Below are positions 1 through 8,455 of a stretch of DNA of 64,000 nucleotides, piece after piece. Source of the stretch: Photobacterium aquae (GTDB lineage Bacteria; Pseudomonadota; Gammaproteobacteria; Enterobacterales; Vibrionaceae); NCBI RefSeq assembly GCF_001029445.1, contig NZ_LDOT01000020.1, positions 1 to 64,000 of the forward strand, given 5' to 3'. The position numbers and the translations under genes are program-made. The notes below the pieces were generated by a model, which was given only the letters and a program-made list of their open reading frames with translations, did not search any database and had not been told where the DNA came from. Within the stretch, counting starts at the first letter, position 1, and each line of letters begins with the position of its first letter.

Positions 1-378
1 TCAACCGGTTCGTCGGCACTTGCCGTGTCGGTAGGCTGTGCCACCGATTCAGCATTCTGTGCTTGCTGCTCCACCTTGCGTGCTTTAGCTCGGGCAATCG
101 CAGCGGCGACGGCTGCTTTTTTCGGGTCAACCGGTTCCTCAGCACTTGCCGTGTCGGTAGGCTGTGCCACCGATTCAGCATTCTGTGCTTGCTGCTCCGC
201 CTTGCGAGCCTTGGCACGGGCAACCGCAGCAGCGACGGCCGCTTTTTTCGGGTCAACCGGTTCGTCGGCACTTGCCGTGTCGGTAGGCTGTGCCACCGAT
301 TCAGCATTCTGTGCTTGCTGCTCCGCCTTGCGAGCCTTGGCTCGGGCAACCGCAGCGGCGACAGCGGCTTTCTTCGGA
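1..378 (-). repeat. 126-bp tandem repeat inside the rsxC tail
   Basis: Three consecutive units begin at 1, 127 and 253 (each starting TCAACCGGTT on the + strand), period 126 bp or 42 codons. The first two and most of the third are nearly identical at the DNA level; the third drifts after about 365. The encoded unit is AVAAAIARAKARKAEQQAQN followed by a Ser/Thr/Asp/Glu-rich spacer ending EPVDPKK. More degenerate versions of the same helix run on to about 760. The array continues past the window edge, so copy number is unknown. Confidence 0.93.
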
Positions 379-2234
379 TCGCTTTCAGATTCCGTTGCTG
401 GTGACTCGGCTTGCTGCTCCGCCTTGCGTGCCTTGGCACGGGCAATTGCAGCGGCGACAGCATCTTTTTTCGCATCTGTTGCGGCGTCTGATGTCGAGCT
501 CACCTCATCGGTAGATTTTGCGGCCTTGCGTTCACGGGCCAAGCGCTTGCGCTCTTCGCGCAACTTCGCCATTTCGCTGTTGTCCGGCGTCGCGCTGTCT
601 AGTGAGCCTGCTTTTGCAGCCTCTGCCTGTTTGGCCTTGGCTCTGGCAATGGCTGCAGCAACGGCTGGCTTTTGGGCCGGTGTCTCATTGGCCGCTGCGG
701 CTTGTTTGGCTTTTACTCGGGCGATGGCGGCGGCTACTGCATCATCACCGCCTGTTGCGGCCATTTCTTGGCGGCGATCTTCCGCGGCTTTCTTGAAGCG
801 GTTTTCACGAGCGGCCTTGTCCCGTTCGAAGCGGGCTTGTTTAGCTTCGAAGCGCTGTTTGGCGCGGTCGGCATTGGCTGCATCTTGGCGGCGTGAATAG
901 ATCTCGGCCTTGGCTTGGCGGTAATAGTTGACCAGTGGAATTTCACTTGGGCAAACATAGGCACAGGCACCACATTCGATACAATCGAACAGGTTGTACT
1001 CTTCGCACTTATCGTAGTCCTGATCTTTGGCATACCATTGCAGTTGCTGGGGCAAAAGTGATGATGGGCAAGCATCGGCACAGGCGCTACAGCGAATACA
1101 GGCCATTTCGTGAGTATGTACTGGCAACTCTCGGCGTTTGGGGGCCAAGATACAGTTGGTCATCTTGGTGATAGGCACATTGGCATGGGGCAGGGTGAAG
1201 CCCATCAAGGAGCCGCCAACGATAACTCTTGGGTATTTTTTATCGGGGCAATAGCCGAACTTATCCAGCAGATAGGATATCGGAGTACCAAGCAGGGTAA
1301 ATAGGTTACCGCGCTGCTTGAACGCCTCGCCGGTAAGAGTGACGACACGTTCGATCAATGGCTCGCCATCGATAATCGCACGCTTGATGGCATAGGCGGT
1401 ACCCACGTTTTGAACAACAACACCAACGGCAGATGAGCGTGCTTGGCTCGGCACTTCGCGCCCGGTTAGGATTTTAACCAATTGCTTGGAGCTGCCCGAT
1501 GGGTATTTGGTCGGGATCACGCGGATAATGATGTTGTCTTCAGGGGTGACACATTGCTCAAGGGCCCGTGCCGCTTCTGGTTTGTTATCCTCGATACCAA
1601 TAATTGTTAGTTTTGGGCTGACAATATGGCGCAGGATCCGCGTGCCTTCGATAACTTCGGCCGCATAGTCTTGCATCAGGCGATCATCGGCGGTGATGTA
1701 AGGTTCACACTCGGCGGCGTTGATGATCAGAATATCGGTCAGACCTAGGCTACCTTGGAGCTTACGACCGGTAGGGAAACCCGCGCCACCCAGACCGGCA
1801 ATACCGTTTAGACGAATAGTATTGATCAGCTCGGCGGGTTCGATGTCGGTATAGTTCGGTATCTTATGCTGTGAACCCCACGTCTCTTTGCCATCAGGTT
1901 TTATCACGATGCAGAGATCGCTCAAGCCTGACGGATGGGCGGTAGTACGCTGCTCGATAGCAGAGACTGTACCTGATGTTGGCGCATGGATCGGTAGGCA
2001 CATGCTCATGTCGCTGTGGGTCAGAGGCTGACCTTTCAGGACGTGGTCGCCGACGCTCACCAATATTTCACCTTTGGTACCAATATGCTGCTTGAGCGGC
2101 AGAACCAATTCATCTGGAATACCGGCCAGACGGATAGGTTCTTGGTTGGATATGTGCTTATTTTCAGGCGGGTGAACCCCACCGTGGAAGTCCCAAAGCT
2201 GACCTTGTTTAATTTGTTCGATAATTGACAGCAT
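1..2234 (-). CDS. rsxC: RnfC/RsxC, Fe-S subunit of the Rnf electron transport complex (3' end outside window)
   Basis: Peripheral subunit of the Rnf/Rsx membrane complex, which couples NADH:ferredoxin electron transfer to ion transport (or keeps SoxR reduced in enterics). I read it from ATG 2234-2232 (MLSIIEQIKQGQLWDFHGG); no stop is reached before base 1, so at least 744 residues are seen. The core has a glycine-rich FMN/NADH-type segment (GIAGLGGAGFPTGRK) and two 4Fe-4S motifs, CIRCSACADACP near residue 376 and CIECGACAYVCP near 416. From about residue 440 the tail is a charged, Ala/Lys-rich helix made of AVAAAIARAKAK-type repeats, usual for gammaproteobacterial RnfC. One base separates it from the rsxB stop, so the genes are co-transcribed. 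Family identity is certain; the full length is unknown. Confidence 0.97.
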   Translation of the reverse strand, partial: MLSIIEQIKQGQLWDFHGGVHPPENKHISNQEPIRLAGIPDELVLPLKQHIGTKGEILVSVGDHVLKGQPLTHSDMSMCLPIHAPTSGTVSAIEQRTTAHPSGLSDLCIVIKPDGKETWGSQHKIPNYTDIEPAELINTIRLNGIAGLGGAGFPTGRKLQGSLGLTDILIINAAECEPYITADDRLMQDYAAEVIEGTRILRHIVSPKLTIIGIEDNKPEAARALEQCVTPEDNIIIRVIPTKYPSGSSKQLVKILTGREVPSQARSSAVGVVVQNVGTAYAIKRAIIDGEPLIERVVTLTGEAFKQRGNLFTLLGTPISYLLDKFGYCPDKKYPRVIVGGSLMGFTLPHANVPITKMTNCILAPKRRELPVHTHEMACIRCSACADACPSSLLPQQLQWYAKDQDYDKCEEYNLFDCIECGACAYVCPSEIPLVNYYRQAKAEIYSRRQDAANADRAKQRFEAKQARFERDKAARENRFKKAAEDRRQEMAATGGDDAVAAAIARVKAKQAAAANETPAQKPAVAAAIARAKAKQAEAAKAGSLDSATPDNSEMAKLREERKRLARERKAAKSTDEVSSTSDAATDAKKDAVAAAIARAKARKAEQQAESPATESESDPKKAAVAAAVARAKARKAEQQAQNAESVAQPTDTASADEPVDPKKAAVAAAVARAKARKAEQQAQNAESVAQPTDTASAEEPVDPKKAAVAAAIARAKARKVEQQAQNAESVAQPTDTASADEPV

Positions 2235-2235
2235 G

Positions 2236-2817
2236 TTACTTCACCGCAGTTTGGTTATTGTCAGCAGGAATATTCACAACAGGAATTTGGTTAAGATCCC
2301 ATTTCCAATTCTCCGGAGAGGTCTCTACCGGGATCATCTCGATACAGTCAGTTGGGCAAGGGGCAACGCAGAGATCACAACCGGTACACTCATCTTTGAT
2401 GACTGTGTGAAGGGCTTTGGTACCACCGACAATGGCATCGACAGGACAGGCCTGAATACACTTAGTACAACCAATGCACATATCTTCGTGGATGAAAGCG
2501 ACTTTCTTAATGCTTTTATCTGCGTCATGGGCCGAGTCTTCGGCATCCACACCCATCAGGTCGGCGAGCTTTTCAATAGTCTGCTGACCACCTGGTGGAC
2601 ATTTGTTTATTTTATCACCATTGGCAATGGCTTCGGCATACGGACGGCAGCCCGGGTAGCCACATTGGCCACATTGTGTTTGCGGCAAGATGGCGTCAAT
2701 TTGATCGACGATAGGATCCGCTTCGACCTTGAAACGAATGGATGCAAAGCCAAGGATGAGCCCGAAGACTGCCGCGAGGGCTGCGATTGCTATTACAGCT
2801 ATTAGTATTGCGCTCAT
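2236..2817 (-). CDS. rsxB: RnfB/RsxB, ferredoxin-like subunit of the Rnf complex
   Basis: Electron carrier subunit, 193 residues. An N-terminal membrane helix ([20 protein letters not shown]) is followed by an Fe-S domain with CGQCGYPGC and a later CPPGG (residues about 49-77), then two ferredoxin 4Fe-4S motifs, [12 protein letters not shown] and [12 protein letters not shown] (about 115-160). This is the standard RnfB order. It lies between rsxA (one base upstream) and rsxC (one base downstream), so translation is probably coupled. Confidence 0.97.
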   Translation of the reverse strand: MSAILIAVIAIAALAAVFGLILGFASIRFKVEADPIVDQIDAILPQTQCGQCGYPGCRPYAEAIANGDKINKCPPGGQQTIEKLADLMGVDAEDSAHDADKSIKKVAFIHEDMCIGCTKCIQACPVDAIVGGTKALHTVIKDECTGCDLCVAPCPTDCIEMIPVETSPENWKWDLNQIPVVNIPADNNQTAVK

Positions 2818-2818
2818 A

Positions 2819-3400
2819 TTACAGTTTCACCAAGCCAGTGAAGCCCATAAATGCCAGTGACATTAGGCCTGCTGTTATCATGGCGATTGAAGCCCCCTTA
2901 AATGGTGCAGGTACATCGGCAGCTGCGATTCGTTCGCGCATCGATGCAAATAAGATTAGGACAAGAGAAAATCCCGCCGCTGCTCCGAAACCATAGATAA
3001 CAGATTCAATGAAATTATGGTGTTCATTAACATTAAGCAGCGCAACCCCGAGAACGGCACAGTTTGTGGTGATCAGGGGTAAGAAGATCCCCAGTAGCCG
3101 GTATAGGGTAGGGCTGGTTTTGTGCACGACCATTTCGGTGAACTGTACGACGACAGCGATTACGAGGATGAAACTCATGGTTCGCAGGTATTGGATATCC
3201 AGTGGAAGCAGGATGTAGGTTTCCACCATATAAGAACATACCGACGCGAGAGTCAGGACGAAGGTTGTCGCTAGGCCCATGCCGATCGCGGTTTCCAATT
3301 TTTTGGAAACACCCATGAATGGACATAAACCTAGGAATTTTACCAGTACAAAGTTGTTTACCAACACTGTACCGACGAGAAGGAGTAGGTACTCTGTCAT
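2819..3400 (-). CDS. rsxA: RnfA/RsxA, integral membrane subunit of the Rnf complex
   Basis: First gene of the leftward rsx operon, 193 residues, about six hydrophobic helices and the conserved start [20 protein letters not shown]. RnfA and RnfE are paired inverted-topology membrane subunits that hold an Fe-S centre and carry electrons across the membrane. The NNFVL and GLCPFMGVS elements near the N terminus are family hallmarks. rnfD, rnfG and rnfE must lie beyond the left edge. The promoter should be in 3401-3550; I see no clear regulatory box next to it. Confidence 0.97.
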   Translation of the reverse strand: MTEYLLLLVGTVLVNNFVLVKFLGLCPFMGVSKKLETAIGMGLATTFVLTLASVCSYMVETYILLPLDIQYLRTMSFILVIAVVVQFTEMVVHKTSPTLYRLLGIFLPLITTNCAVLGVALLNVNEHHNFIESVIYGFGAAAGFSLVLILFASMRERIAAADVPAPFKGASIAMITAGLMSLAFMGFTGLVKL

Positions 3401-3764
3401 ACCGCTGATTACTAATTGCTAAAGATCTTTATATTATCTTCCTTTGTCAGATCTATAACAACACCCATTGAGCAGGGTTTTTAGCTGTTGCTGGCCTTTT
3501 GGTCTCCTAGCTAATTGATTTGTATTCAATCTTTATGGCTTGTTTGCTGGCTGGGCGAGAGAATTAGGTTAAGTAATAAGCCCGTATTTGCAGTTCAATG
3601 TGTGGCATTTCGAGAGCAAATGTTTTCAGATTGCCGTTATGGGCGAAAAACACTCACTTGTGGCGTTTGAGTTCAAATGATAAGCAAGTGGTCATGGGGA
3701 AGCGAATAAGTAGGAAAATATCGCTTGATTTTTTTGAGGCCAAAGAAGACAAGGCTTTAGACGA

Positions 3765-3789
3765 GTTATCCACGAAAACTGTGGATAAC
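3765..3789. promoter_or_regulatory. Inverted pair of DnaA boxes
   Basis: A perfect 9-bp inverted repeat, GTTATCCAC at 3765-3773 and GTGGATAAC at 3781-3789, seven bases apart. On the minus strand 3788-3780 reads TTATCCACA, the strong DnaA box; the other arm reads TTATCCACG. E. coli uvrB is known to have a DnaA-binding region upstream, so a role in uvrB control or as a DnaA titration site is plausible, though it lies about 440 bp from the start codon. Confidence 0.6.
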
Positions 3790-3974
3790 TATGTTGATGG
3801 CTATATGGAAAAGATCGAACTCGTTTGAGAAATTATCGCTTTGGGTGATTTTTGGTCGATGCGGTGGTTTTGATAAACCTTTGTTGTTGTTACCATCAAA
3901 GAAATTGTTTCGTCGAGGGAGAGGACAGCGCTTGGCGGCGAATAGTGACAAATTCTAGCACATTATTCTGTGAG

Positions 3975-3988
3975 TTGATTTAAATCAA
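3975..3988. promoter_or_regulatory. FNR-type box (TTGAT-N4-ATCAA)
   Basis: TTGATTTAAATCAA matches the FNR consensus at all ten fixed positions. It lies about 240 bp upstream of uvrB and 575 bp upstream of rsxA, so its target is unclear; an undetected promoter in the gap is possible. Confidence 0.35.
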
Positions 3989-4195
3989 AACTTGAATAAC
4001 TTGTGGGCAAAATATGGACGTATATGGCTGTGAGGGATGTTTTTTCAACAAATGCTACGAGGAAGATGGCGTCGATGGGAAGTGCTGTGGGCGCAGATGA
4101 TACGCTTAGTTTAAAATGTGGTCAACTGATGACGCATGATTACTTTGTCGAGTGAATAGTTGACATCGCGCGACGGCACTGCAAAATGTAGACAA

Positions 4196-4215
4196 CCCTG
4201 ATCATAAATCCAGTA
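4196..4215 (+). promoter_or_regulatory. LexA box upstream of uvrB
   Basis: CCCTGATCATAAATCCAGTA contains CTG-N10-CAG, and its right half ATCCAGTA is the same as in the E. coli uvrB LexA site as I remember it. The left half is weaker (CTGA rather than CTGT). It ends 10 bases before the uvrB ATG, so LexA bound here would block late initiation or early elongation. SOS control of uvrB is established in E. coli; here it is inferred. Confidence 0.55.
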
Positions 4216-4225
4216 CGGTATCAGC

Positions 4226-6253
4226 ATGGATATTGTCAATATCAAACCCTTTAAACTTGCGTCTCGGTATTCTCCCTCAGGCGACCAGCCGACAGCCATT
4301 GCTCAGTTGCTTGATGGGCTGGATTCGGGTTTGGCCCATCAGACTTTACTTGGTGCAACGGGGACCGGTAAGACCTTTACGGTGGCCAATGTGATAGCCG
4401 AGGCGGGACGTCCGACTTTGATCTTAGCGCCGAACAAGACATTGGCGGCTCAGTTATATGGTGAAATGAAGGAATTCTTTCCGGAGAATGCCGTAGAATA
4501 TTTTGTTTCTTATTATGACTACTATCAGCCGGAAGCCTATGTGCCAACGACAGATACCTTTATTGAAAAGGACTCTTCGGTCAATGCCCATATTGAGCAG
4601 ATGCGTTTATCGGCAACCAAAGCGCTGCTAGAACGGCGTGATGTCGTTATTGTGGCATCTGTTTCTGCTATTTATGGTTTGGGTGACCCTGATTCCTACC
4701 TCAAAATGATGCTCCATGTACGTCGCGGCGATATGCTGGATCAGCGGGATATCCTACGGCGCTTGGCGGAGTTGCAATACACCCGCAATGATATTGCTTT
4801 TGAGCGTGGTACGTTCCGGGTTCGGGGAGAGGTGATTGATATTTTCCCGGCGGAATCAGAAAAAGATGCTATCCGTATTGAGCTGTTTGATGATGAAGTG
4901 GACTGTATCAGCAGCTTTGACCCGCTGACCGGTGCGGTGATAAAGCGGGATTTGCCCCGCTGTACCATTTATCCGAAGACCCATTATGTGACACCTCGTG
5001 AACGCGTCCTTGAGGCTATTGAGGGCATAAAAGAGGAACTGGTCGATCGCAAGCAGCAGTTTCTTGATAATAATAAGTTGGTTGAGGAGCAACGGATCAG
5101 CCAGCGGACTCAGTACGATATCGAAATGATGAACGAGCTTGGCTTTTGCTCGGGGATCGAAAACTACTCACGTTACCTCAGTGGGCGTGCGGAGGGTGAG
5201 CCGCCACCGACCCTGTTTGATTACTTGCCAGCCGATGGCTTGTTATTGATTGATGAGTCACATGTCACTGTTTCTCAAATTGGCGCTATGTATCGCGGCG
5301 ACCGTTCCCGTAAGGAAAACTTGGTCGAGTATGGCTTCCGCTTGCCGTCGGCATTGGATAACCGACCGTTGAAATTTGAGGAATTCGAGGCACTGGCTCC
5401 CCAGACTATTTATATTTCGGCGACGCCGGGTAGTTACGAGATAGAAAAGTCTGGCGGTGATATTGCCGAACAGGTGGTTCGCCCGACCGGCTTGCTGGAT
5501 CCGCAGATTGAAGTGCGCCCAGTGGCGACACAGGTCGATGATCTGCTTTCTGAAATTCGGATTCGCGAAGCCAAAAACGAGCGGGTGCTGGTTACTACGC
5601 TGACTAAGCGGATGGCTGAAGATCTGACTGAGTATCTGTCTGAGCACGGGGTAAAAGTTCGCTACTTGCACTCGGATGTTGATACGGTTGAACGGGTCGA
5701 AATTATTCGCGATTTACGATTGGGCGAGTTCGATGTCTTGGTTGGGATCAACTTGCTGCGTGAGGGCTTGGATATGCCAGAAGTGTCGCTGGTTGCGATT
5801 CTTGATGCTGACAAGGAGGGCTTTTTACGTTCCGAGCGTTCACTGATCCAGACGATTGGTCGTGCTGCGAGGCATTTGTCAGGTAAGGCGATTTTATATG
5901 GCGACAGAATAACGGGTTCGATGGAGAGGGCGATTAATGAAACGAATCGTCGTCGCGATAAGCAAATTGCCCACAATGAAAAAAATGGGATCGTTCCTAA
6001 AGCATTAGAGACCAAGATCGCCGATATCATGGAGCTTGGGGCCCCAGGCAAGACCAACCGGGCTGCTAAGTTGCATAAAGTCGCAGAGCAAAAAGCTAGC
6101 TACACCGTAATGACACCACAACAGTTGGAAAATGAGATCCAGCGGTTGGAGAAAGAAATGTATGACGCGGCTCAGAACTTAGAGTTTGAGCAGGCCGCCG
6201 AACTGCGAGACAAAATTCTTTCTCTTAGAGAGCAATTTATTGCCAATAGCTAG
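4226..6253 (+). CDS. uvrB: UvrB, excinuclease ABC subunit B
   Basis: DNA-damage verification helicase of nucleotide excision repair; takes DNA from UvrA and recruits UvrC for incision. The 675 residues match the usual length (673 in E. coli). Walker A GATGTGKT lies at residues 43-50, the DNA-clamping beta-hairpin [12 protein letters not shown] near 93-104, the acidic IDESH motif in the middle, helicase motif [10 protein letters not shown] near 545, and the C-terminal UVR coiled coil ([20 protein letters not shown]) that meets UvrC and UvrA at about 635-670. Ribosome binding before the ATG is weak. A LexA-type box sits immediately upstream. Transcription probably continues to the terminator at 6417-6439, across qrr1 on the other strand. 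Confidence 0.99.
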   Translation: MDIVNIKPFKLASRYSPSGDQPTAIAQLLDGLDSGLAHQTLLGATGTGKTFTVANVIAEAGRPTLILAPNKTLAAQLYGEMKEFFPENAVEYFVSYYDYYQPEAYVPTTDTFIEKDSSVNAHIEQMRLSATKALLERRDVVIVASVSAIYGLGDPDSYLKMMLHVRRGDMLDQRDILRRLAELQYTRNDIAFERGTFRVRGEVIDIFPAESEKDAIRIELFDDEVDCISSFDPLTGAVIKRDLPRCTIYPKTHYVTPRERVLEAIEGIKEELVDRKQQFLDNNKLVEEQRISQRTQYDIEMMNELGFCSGIENYSRYLSGRAEGEPPPTLFDYLPADGLLLIDESHVTVSQIGAMYRGDRSRKENLVEYGFRLPSALDNRPLKFEEFEALAPQTIYISATPGSYEIEKSGGDIAEQVVRPTGLLDPQIEVRPVATQVDDLLSEIRIREAKNERVLVTTLTKRMAEDLTEYLSEHGVKVRYLHSDVDTVERVEIIRDLRLGEFDVLVGINLLREGLDMPEVSLVAILDADKEGFLRSERSLIQTIGRAARHLSGKAILYGDRITGSMERAINETNRRRDKQIAHNEKNGIVPKALETKIADIMELGAPGKTNRAAKLHKVAEQKASYTVMTPQQLENEIQRLEKEMYDAAQNLEFEQAAELRDKILSLREQFIANS

Positions 6254-6255
6254 TT

Positions 6256-6358
6256 AAAAAAAAGCCAACCGATAAAGTCATTCGGTTGGCTTCATTGTTT
6301 TAGTGAAAAAAATCCACAAACAACGTCAGTTGGCTAGGTTGACTCTAAGGAAGAGTCA
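6256..6358 (-). ncRNA. qrr1: Qrr1, Hfq-dependent quorum-sensing small RNA
   Basis: About 103 nt read leftward. It begins with a hairpin (TGACTCT at the 5' end pairing with AGAGTCA, positions 6358-6340), followed by the core that is nearly invariant in Vibrio Qrr RNAs (minus strand CCTAGCCAACTGACGTTGTT, about 6337-6318), a single-stranded linker, and a terminator (AGCCAACCGA/TCGGTTGGCT, arms 6291-6282 and 6272-6263, then a T-run to 6256). A sigma54 promoter is exactly placed upstream. Qrr RNAs are made when LuxO is phosphorylated at low cell density and repress the HapR/LuxR master regulator while activating AphA. The place next to luxO is that of qrr1 in Vibrio. Confidence 0.95.
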
Positions 6359-6367
6359 CTTTAATTA

Positions 6368-6384
6368 AAGCAGGTAGTGTGCCA
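6368..6384 (-). promoter_or_regulatory. Sigma54 promoter of qrr1
   Basis: On the minus strand TGGCACACTACCTGCTT has the diagnostic GG-N10-GC (-24/-12) arrangement. Counting from the C of the -12 element (6370) places +1 at 6358, the first base of the Qrr 5' hairpin. LuxO is a sigma54 activator, which fits. Confidence 0.9.
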
Positions 6385-6416
6385 ACTTTGTTTTAAATCT
6401 TTAATTGTACTTTTTT

Positions 6417-6439
6417 AGCGGGTTTATCCCGCTTTTTTT
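6417..6439 (+). terminator. Rightward terminator upstream of luxO, probably for uvrB
   Basis: AGCGGG-TTTAT-CCCGCT followed by seven T. The T-run is on the + strand only. The hairpin at 6263-6291 has its T-run on the minus strand (Qrr1), so this is the first good + strand terminator after uvrB, making the uvrB 3' UTR antisense to all of qrr1. Confidence 0.75.
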
Positions 6440-6469
6440 GTGCAGGCCAGCAAATCAATAACTACATAT

Positions 6470-6500
6470 TTGCATTTTGCGAATCATTATGCGATTCATA
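6470..6500. promoter_or_regulatory. Likely LuxO binding sites (qrr1 upstream activating sequence)
   Basis: TTGCATTTTGCGA at 6470-6482 resembles the LuxO site TTGCA-N3-TGCAA, and the overlapping GAATC-N7-GATTC inverted repeat (6481-6497) may be a second element. A further half-site, TTGCAAATTAG, begins at 6524. They lie 110-140 bases upstream of the qrr1 start, a normal distance for sigma54 enhancers. Confidence 0.5.
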
Positions 6501-6645
6501 TTGGAAAGCAAAGAGCACTAAAGTTGCAAATTAGTAAAACCAGCGAATTTCTTTAGATTACAATTACTATATTCAAGCTGCTTCATTTTGAATTCAATGT
6601 GTTTAGGTTGTTTGGGTATACAAGGTATCCAGATTGGGAGGGGCA

Positions 6646-8079
6646 ATGGAACGCACTGCTAAACAGCGTCAGGTGTTGATGGTAGAAGACACTGCATCAG
6701 TCGCGGCCTTATATAAATCATATCTGAATCCATTGGGTGTTACGGTTACTATTGTCGGGACCGGTGCAGAAGCGTTGGCATTTGTCGAGCAAACGTTGCC
6801 GGATCTGATTTTGCTGGATCTCAGGTTACCCGATATGACGGGTATGGAAGTACTGGAATCTGTTAAACGTGATTATGGCGATGTCCCCGTAGTCATTATG
6901 ACCGCGCATGGTTCGATAGACGTTGCCGTTGAAGCGATGCGTTATGGCGCGCAGGATTTTTTGATCAAGCCCTGTGAGGCTGATCGACTGAGGGTGACGG
7001 TTAACAAAGCACTCAAGCAAGAGAAGCTTCTGCAAGATGGTGAATCATCGTCGAAACAAGCTGGGGCACAATATCAGGGCTTCATCGGCAATAGCCTACC
7101 AATGCAGGCTGTGTATCGAGTCATCGAATCTGCCGCTACGAGTAAGGCAACGGTGTTTATAACCGGAGAGAGCGGTACCGGTAAAGAGGTGTGTGCTGAA
7201 GCCGTTCACGCTGCCAGTCCGCGAAATGACAAGCCATTTGTCGCATTGAATTGTGCTGCTATCCCCAAAGAATTAATCGAAAGTGAATTGTTCGGCCATA
7301 TGAAAGGGGCCTTTACCGGTGCATCGACAGAGCGACAGGGGGCTGTTGAACTCGCGCATAACGGCACTCTGTTTTTGGATGAATTGTGTGAAATGGATTT
7401 GGATTTGCAAAGCAAATTGCTACGTTTCATCCAAACAGGAACCTATCAGAAAGTTGGTTCATCGAAGACGAATACTGTTGATGTGCGATTTGTCTGTGCG
7501 ACCAACCGTAATCCGTGGCAGGAAGTCCAGGAGGGGCGCTTTCGTGAGGACTTGTATTATCGGTTGCATGTGATTCCTATCAATTTACCACCACTTCGAG
7601 AGCGTGGTGATGATGTTATTGAGATTGCTCATGCCTTACTTGCCTTGATGTCATTGGAAGAAGGTAAGAATTTTAGCCGCTTTTCCCCTGAGGTCATCCA
7701 GTTGTTCAATCATTACCATTGGCAGGGTAATGTGCGGGAGCTGCAAAATGTCATTCGTAATATCGTCGTGTTGAATGACGGTGAAGAAGTGACCCTGTCT
7801 ATGGTTCCTCCGCCAATTAATAATGATGGCGTTAAATTTGCATCCTACTCATCAAATCCTGCGGCGCAGGTGACTTCTATTCCCACAGATATAGGGCAAG
7901 AAACGACGGCGGCGTTCGACAAGTCTCAAGTGGAGCCTTTATGGCTGGTTGAGAAGCGAACGATCCAAGCCGCGATAGATGCCTGTGATGGTAATATTCC
8001 TCGCGCTGCTGGACTTTTAGAAGTCAGCCCTTCGACGATATACAGAAAATTACAAATTTGGCAGGATACGCAAGGCTAG
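6646..8079 (+). CDS. luxO: LuxO, sigma54-dependent quorum-sensing response regulator
   Basis: Central phospho-switch of Vibrio quorum sensing; when phosphorylated by LuxU it drives qrr transcription with sigma54. I start it at ATG 6646, since GGGAGG lies 5-10 bases upstream, rather than at in-frame TTG 6634; this gives 477 residues. Receiver domain with phosphorylated Asp58 in LLDLRLPD, then the AAA+ domain with Walker A GESGTGKE and the sigma54-contact loop GAFTGA, and a C-terminal Fis-type helix-turn-helix ([20 protein letters not shown]). It is followed by luxU after 16 bases in the same operon. Confidence 0.97.
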   Translation: MERTAKQRQVLMVEDTASVAALYKSYLNPLGVTVTIVGTGAEALAFVEQTLPDLILLDLRLPDMTGMEVLESVKRDYGDVPVVIMTAHGSIDVAVEAMRYGAQDFLIKPCEADRLRVTVNKALKQEKLLQDGESSSKQAGAQYQGFIGNSLPMQAVYRVIESAATSKATVFITGESGTGKEVCAEAVHAASPRNDKPFVALNCAAIPKELIESELFGHMKGAFTGASTERQGAVELAHNGTLFLDELCEMDLDLQSKLLRFIQTGTYQKVGSSKTNTVDVRFVCATNRNPWQEVQEGRFREDLYYRLHVIPINLPPLRERGDDVIEIAHALLALMSLEEGKNFSRFSPEVIQLFNHYHWQGNVRELQNVIRNIVVLNDGEEVTLSMVPPPINNDGVKFASYSSNPAAQVTSIPTDIGQETTAAFDKSQVEPLWLVEKRTIQAAIDACDGNIPRAAGLLEVSPSTIYRKLQIWQDTQG

Positions 8080-8095
8080 AGGTAGGAGAAACTGC

Positions 8096-8455
8096 ATGGC
8101 GACGACAATTAATGCACAAACAATTCAGCGCATGGCTGAAGAAGTTGGTGAAGATACATTACAGCTACTGCTTACGGTCTTCAGCGATGAACTTGAGCAG
8201 TATTTCAGTAAATTATCAGACGATCCTACTCTGCTGGATGTAAGAGAGATCAGCCATGCGATAAAAAGTAGTGCTGCCAGTTTTGGGGCTGATGAACTGG
8301 CCCGTATGGCCCAAGAATGCGAATCTCGTGTTAAGCAGGGGCAGGATACTTGGATGGCAGACCATCTGCCGGAGTTCAGACAGATGGTCGAAGGAATGGC
8401 GATTGAATATCGTCGGTTAGCCAGTCATGATAATCCGCTCAACTGCTTGCTTTAA
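8096..8455 (+). CDS. luxU: LuxU, histidine phosphotransfer protein
   Basis: Passes phosphate from the hybrid autoinducer receptors (LuxN/LuxQ/CqsS type) to LuxO. The 119-residue protein is a single Hpt domain; the phosphorylated residue is His54 in ISHAIKSSAASFGA. A good AGGAG lies upstream of the ATG. The last 39 bases overlap the 3' end of the convergent yvcK-like gene. Confidence 0.95.
   Translation: MATTINAQTIQRMAEEVGEDTLQLLLTVFSDELEQYFSKLSDDPTLLDVREISHAIKSSAASFGADELARMAQECESRVKQGQDTWMADHLPEFRQMVEGMAIEYRRLASHDNPLNCLL

Larger units (their letters stand above)
3401..4225. other. Long divergent intergenic region between rsxA and uvrB
   Basis: An 825-bp gap for which I support no gene. A 76-codon frame at 3598-3828 (+) has no convincing ribosome binding site or recognisable domain and contains a DnaA-box pair, so I do not call it. 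The region holds three recognisable sites listed separately: two inverted DnaA boxes, a perfect FNR-type box, and a LexA-type box next to the uvrB start. Confidence 0.6.

Noticed and set aside
1..378. The 126-bp direct repeats as a CRISPR array
   Set aside because: Units are contiguous without unique spacers, and they are in frame within rsxC.
25..900. A 291-codon frame on the + strand with Cys/Ala repeats
   Set aside because: It is the antisense reading of the rsxC tail repeats; the minus frame encodes RnfC with intact Fe-S motifs.
2233..2805. A 190-codon + frame
   Set aside because: Antisense shadow of rsxB, which has all expected cysteines.
3598..3828. A 76-codon + frame between rsxA and uvrB
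   Set aside because: No ribosome site or domain, and it spans the inverted DnaA boxes; not excluded entirely.
6263..6291. This hairpin as the uvrB terminator
   Set aside because: The T-run is on the minus strand, where it ends Qrr1; on the + strand it is followed by TCATTG.
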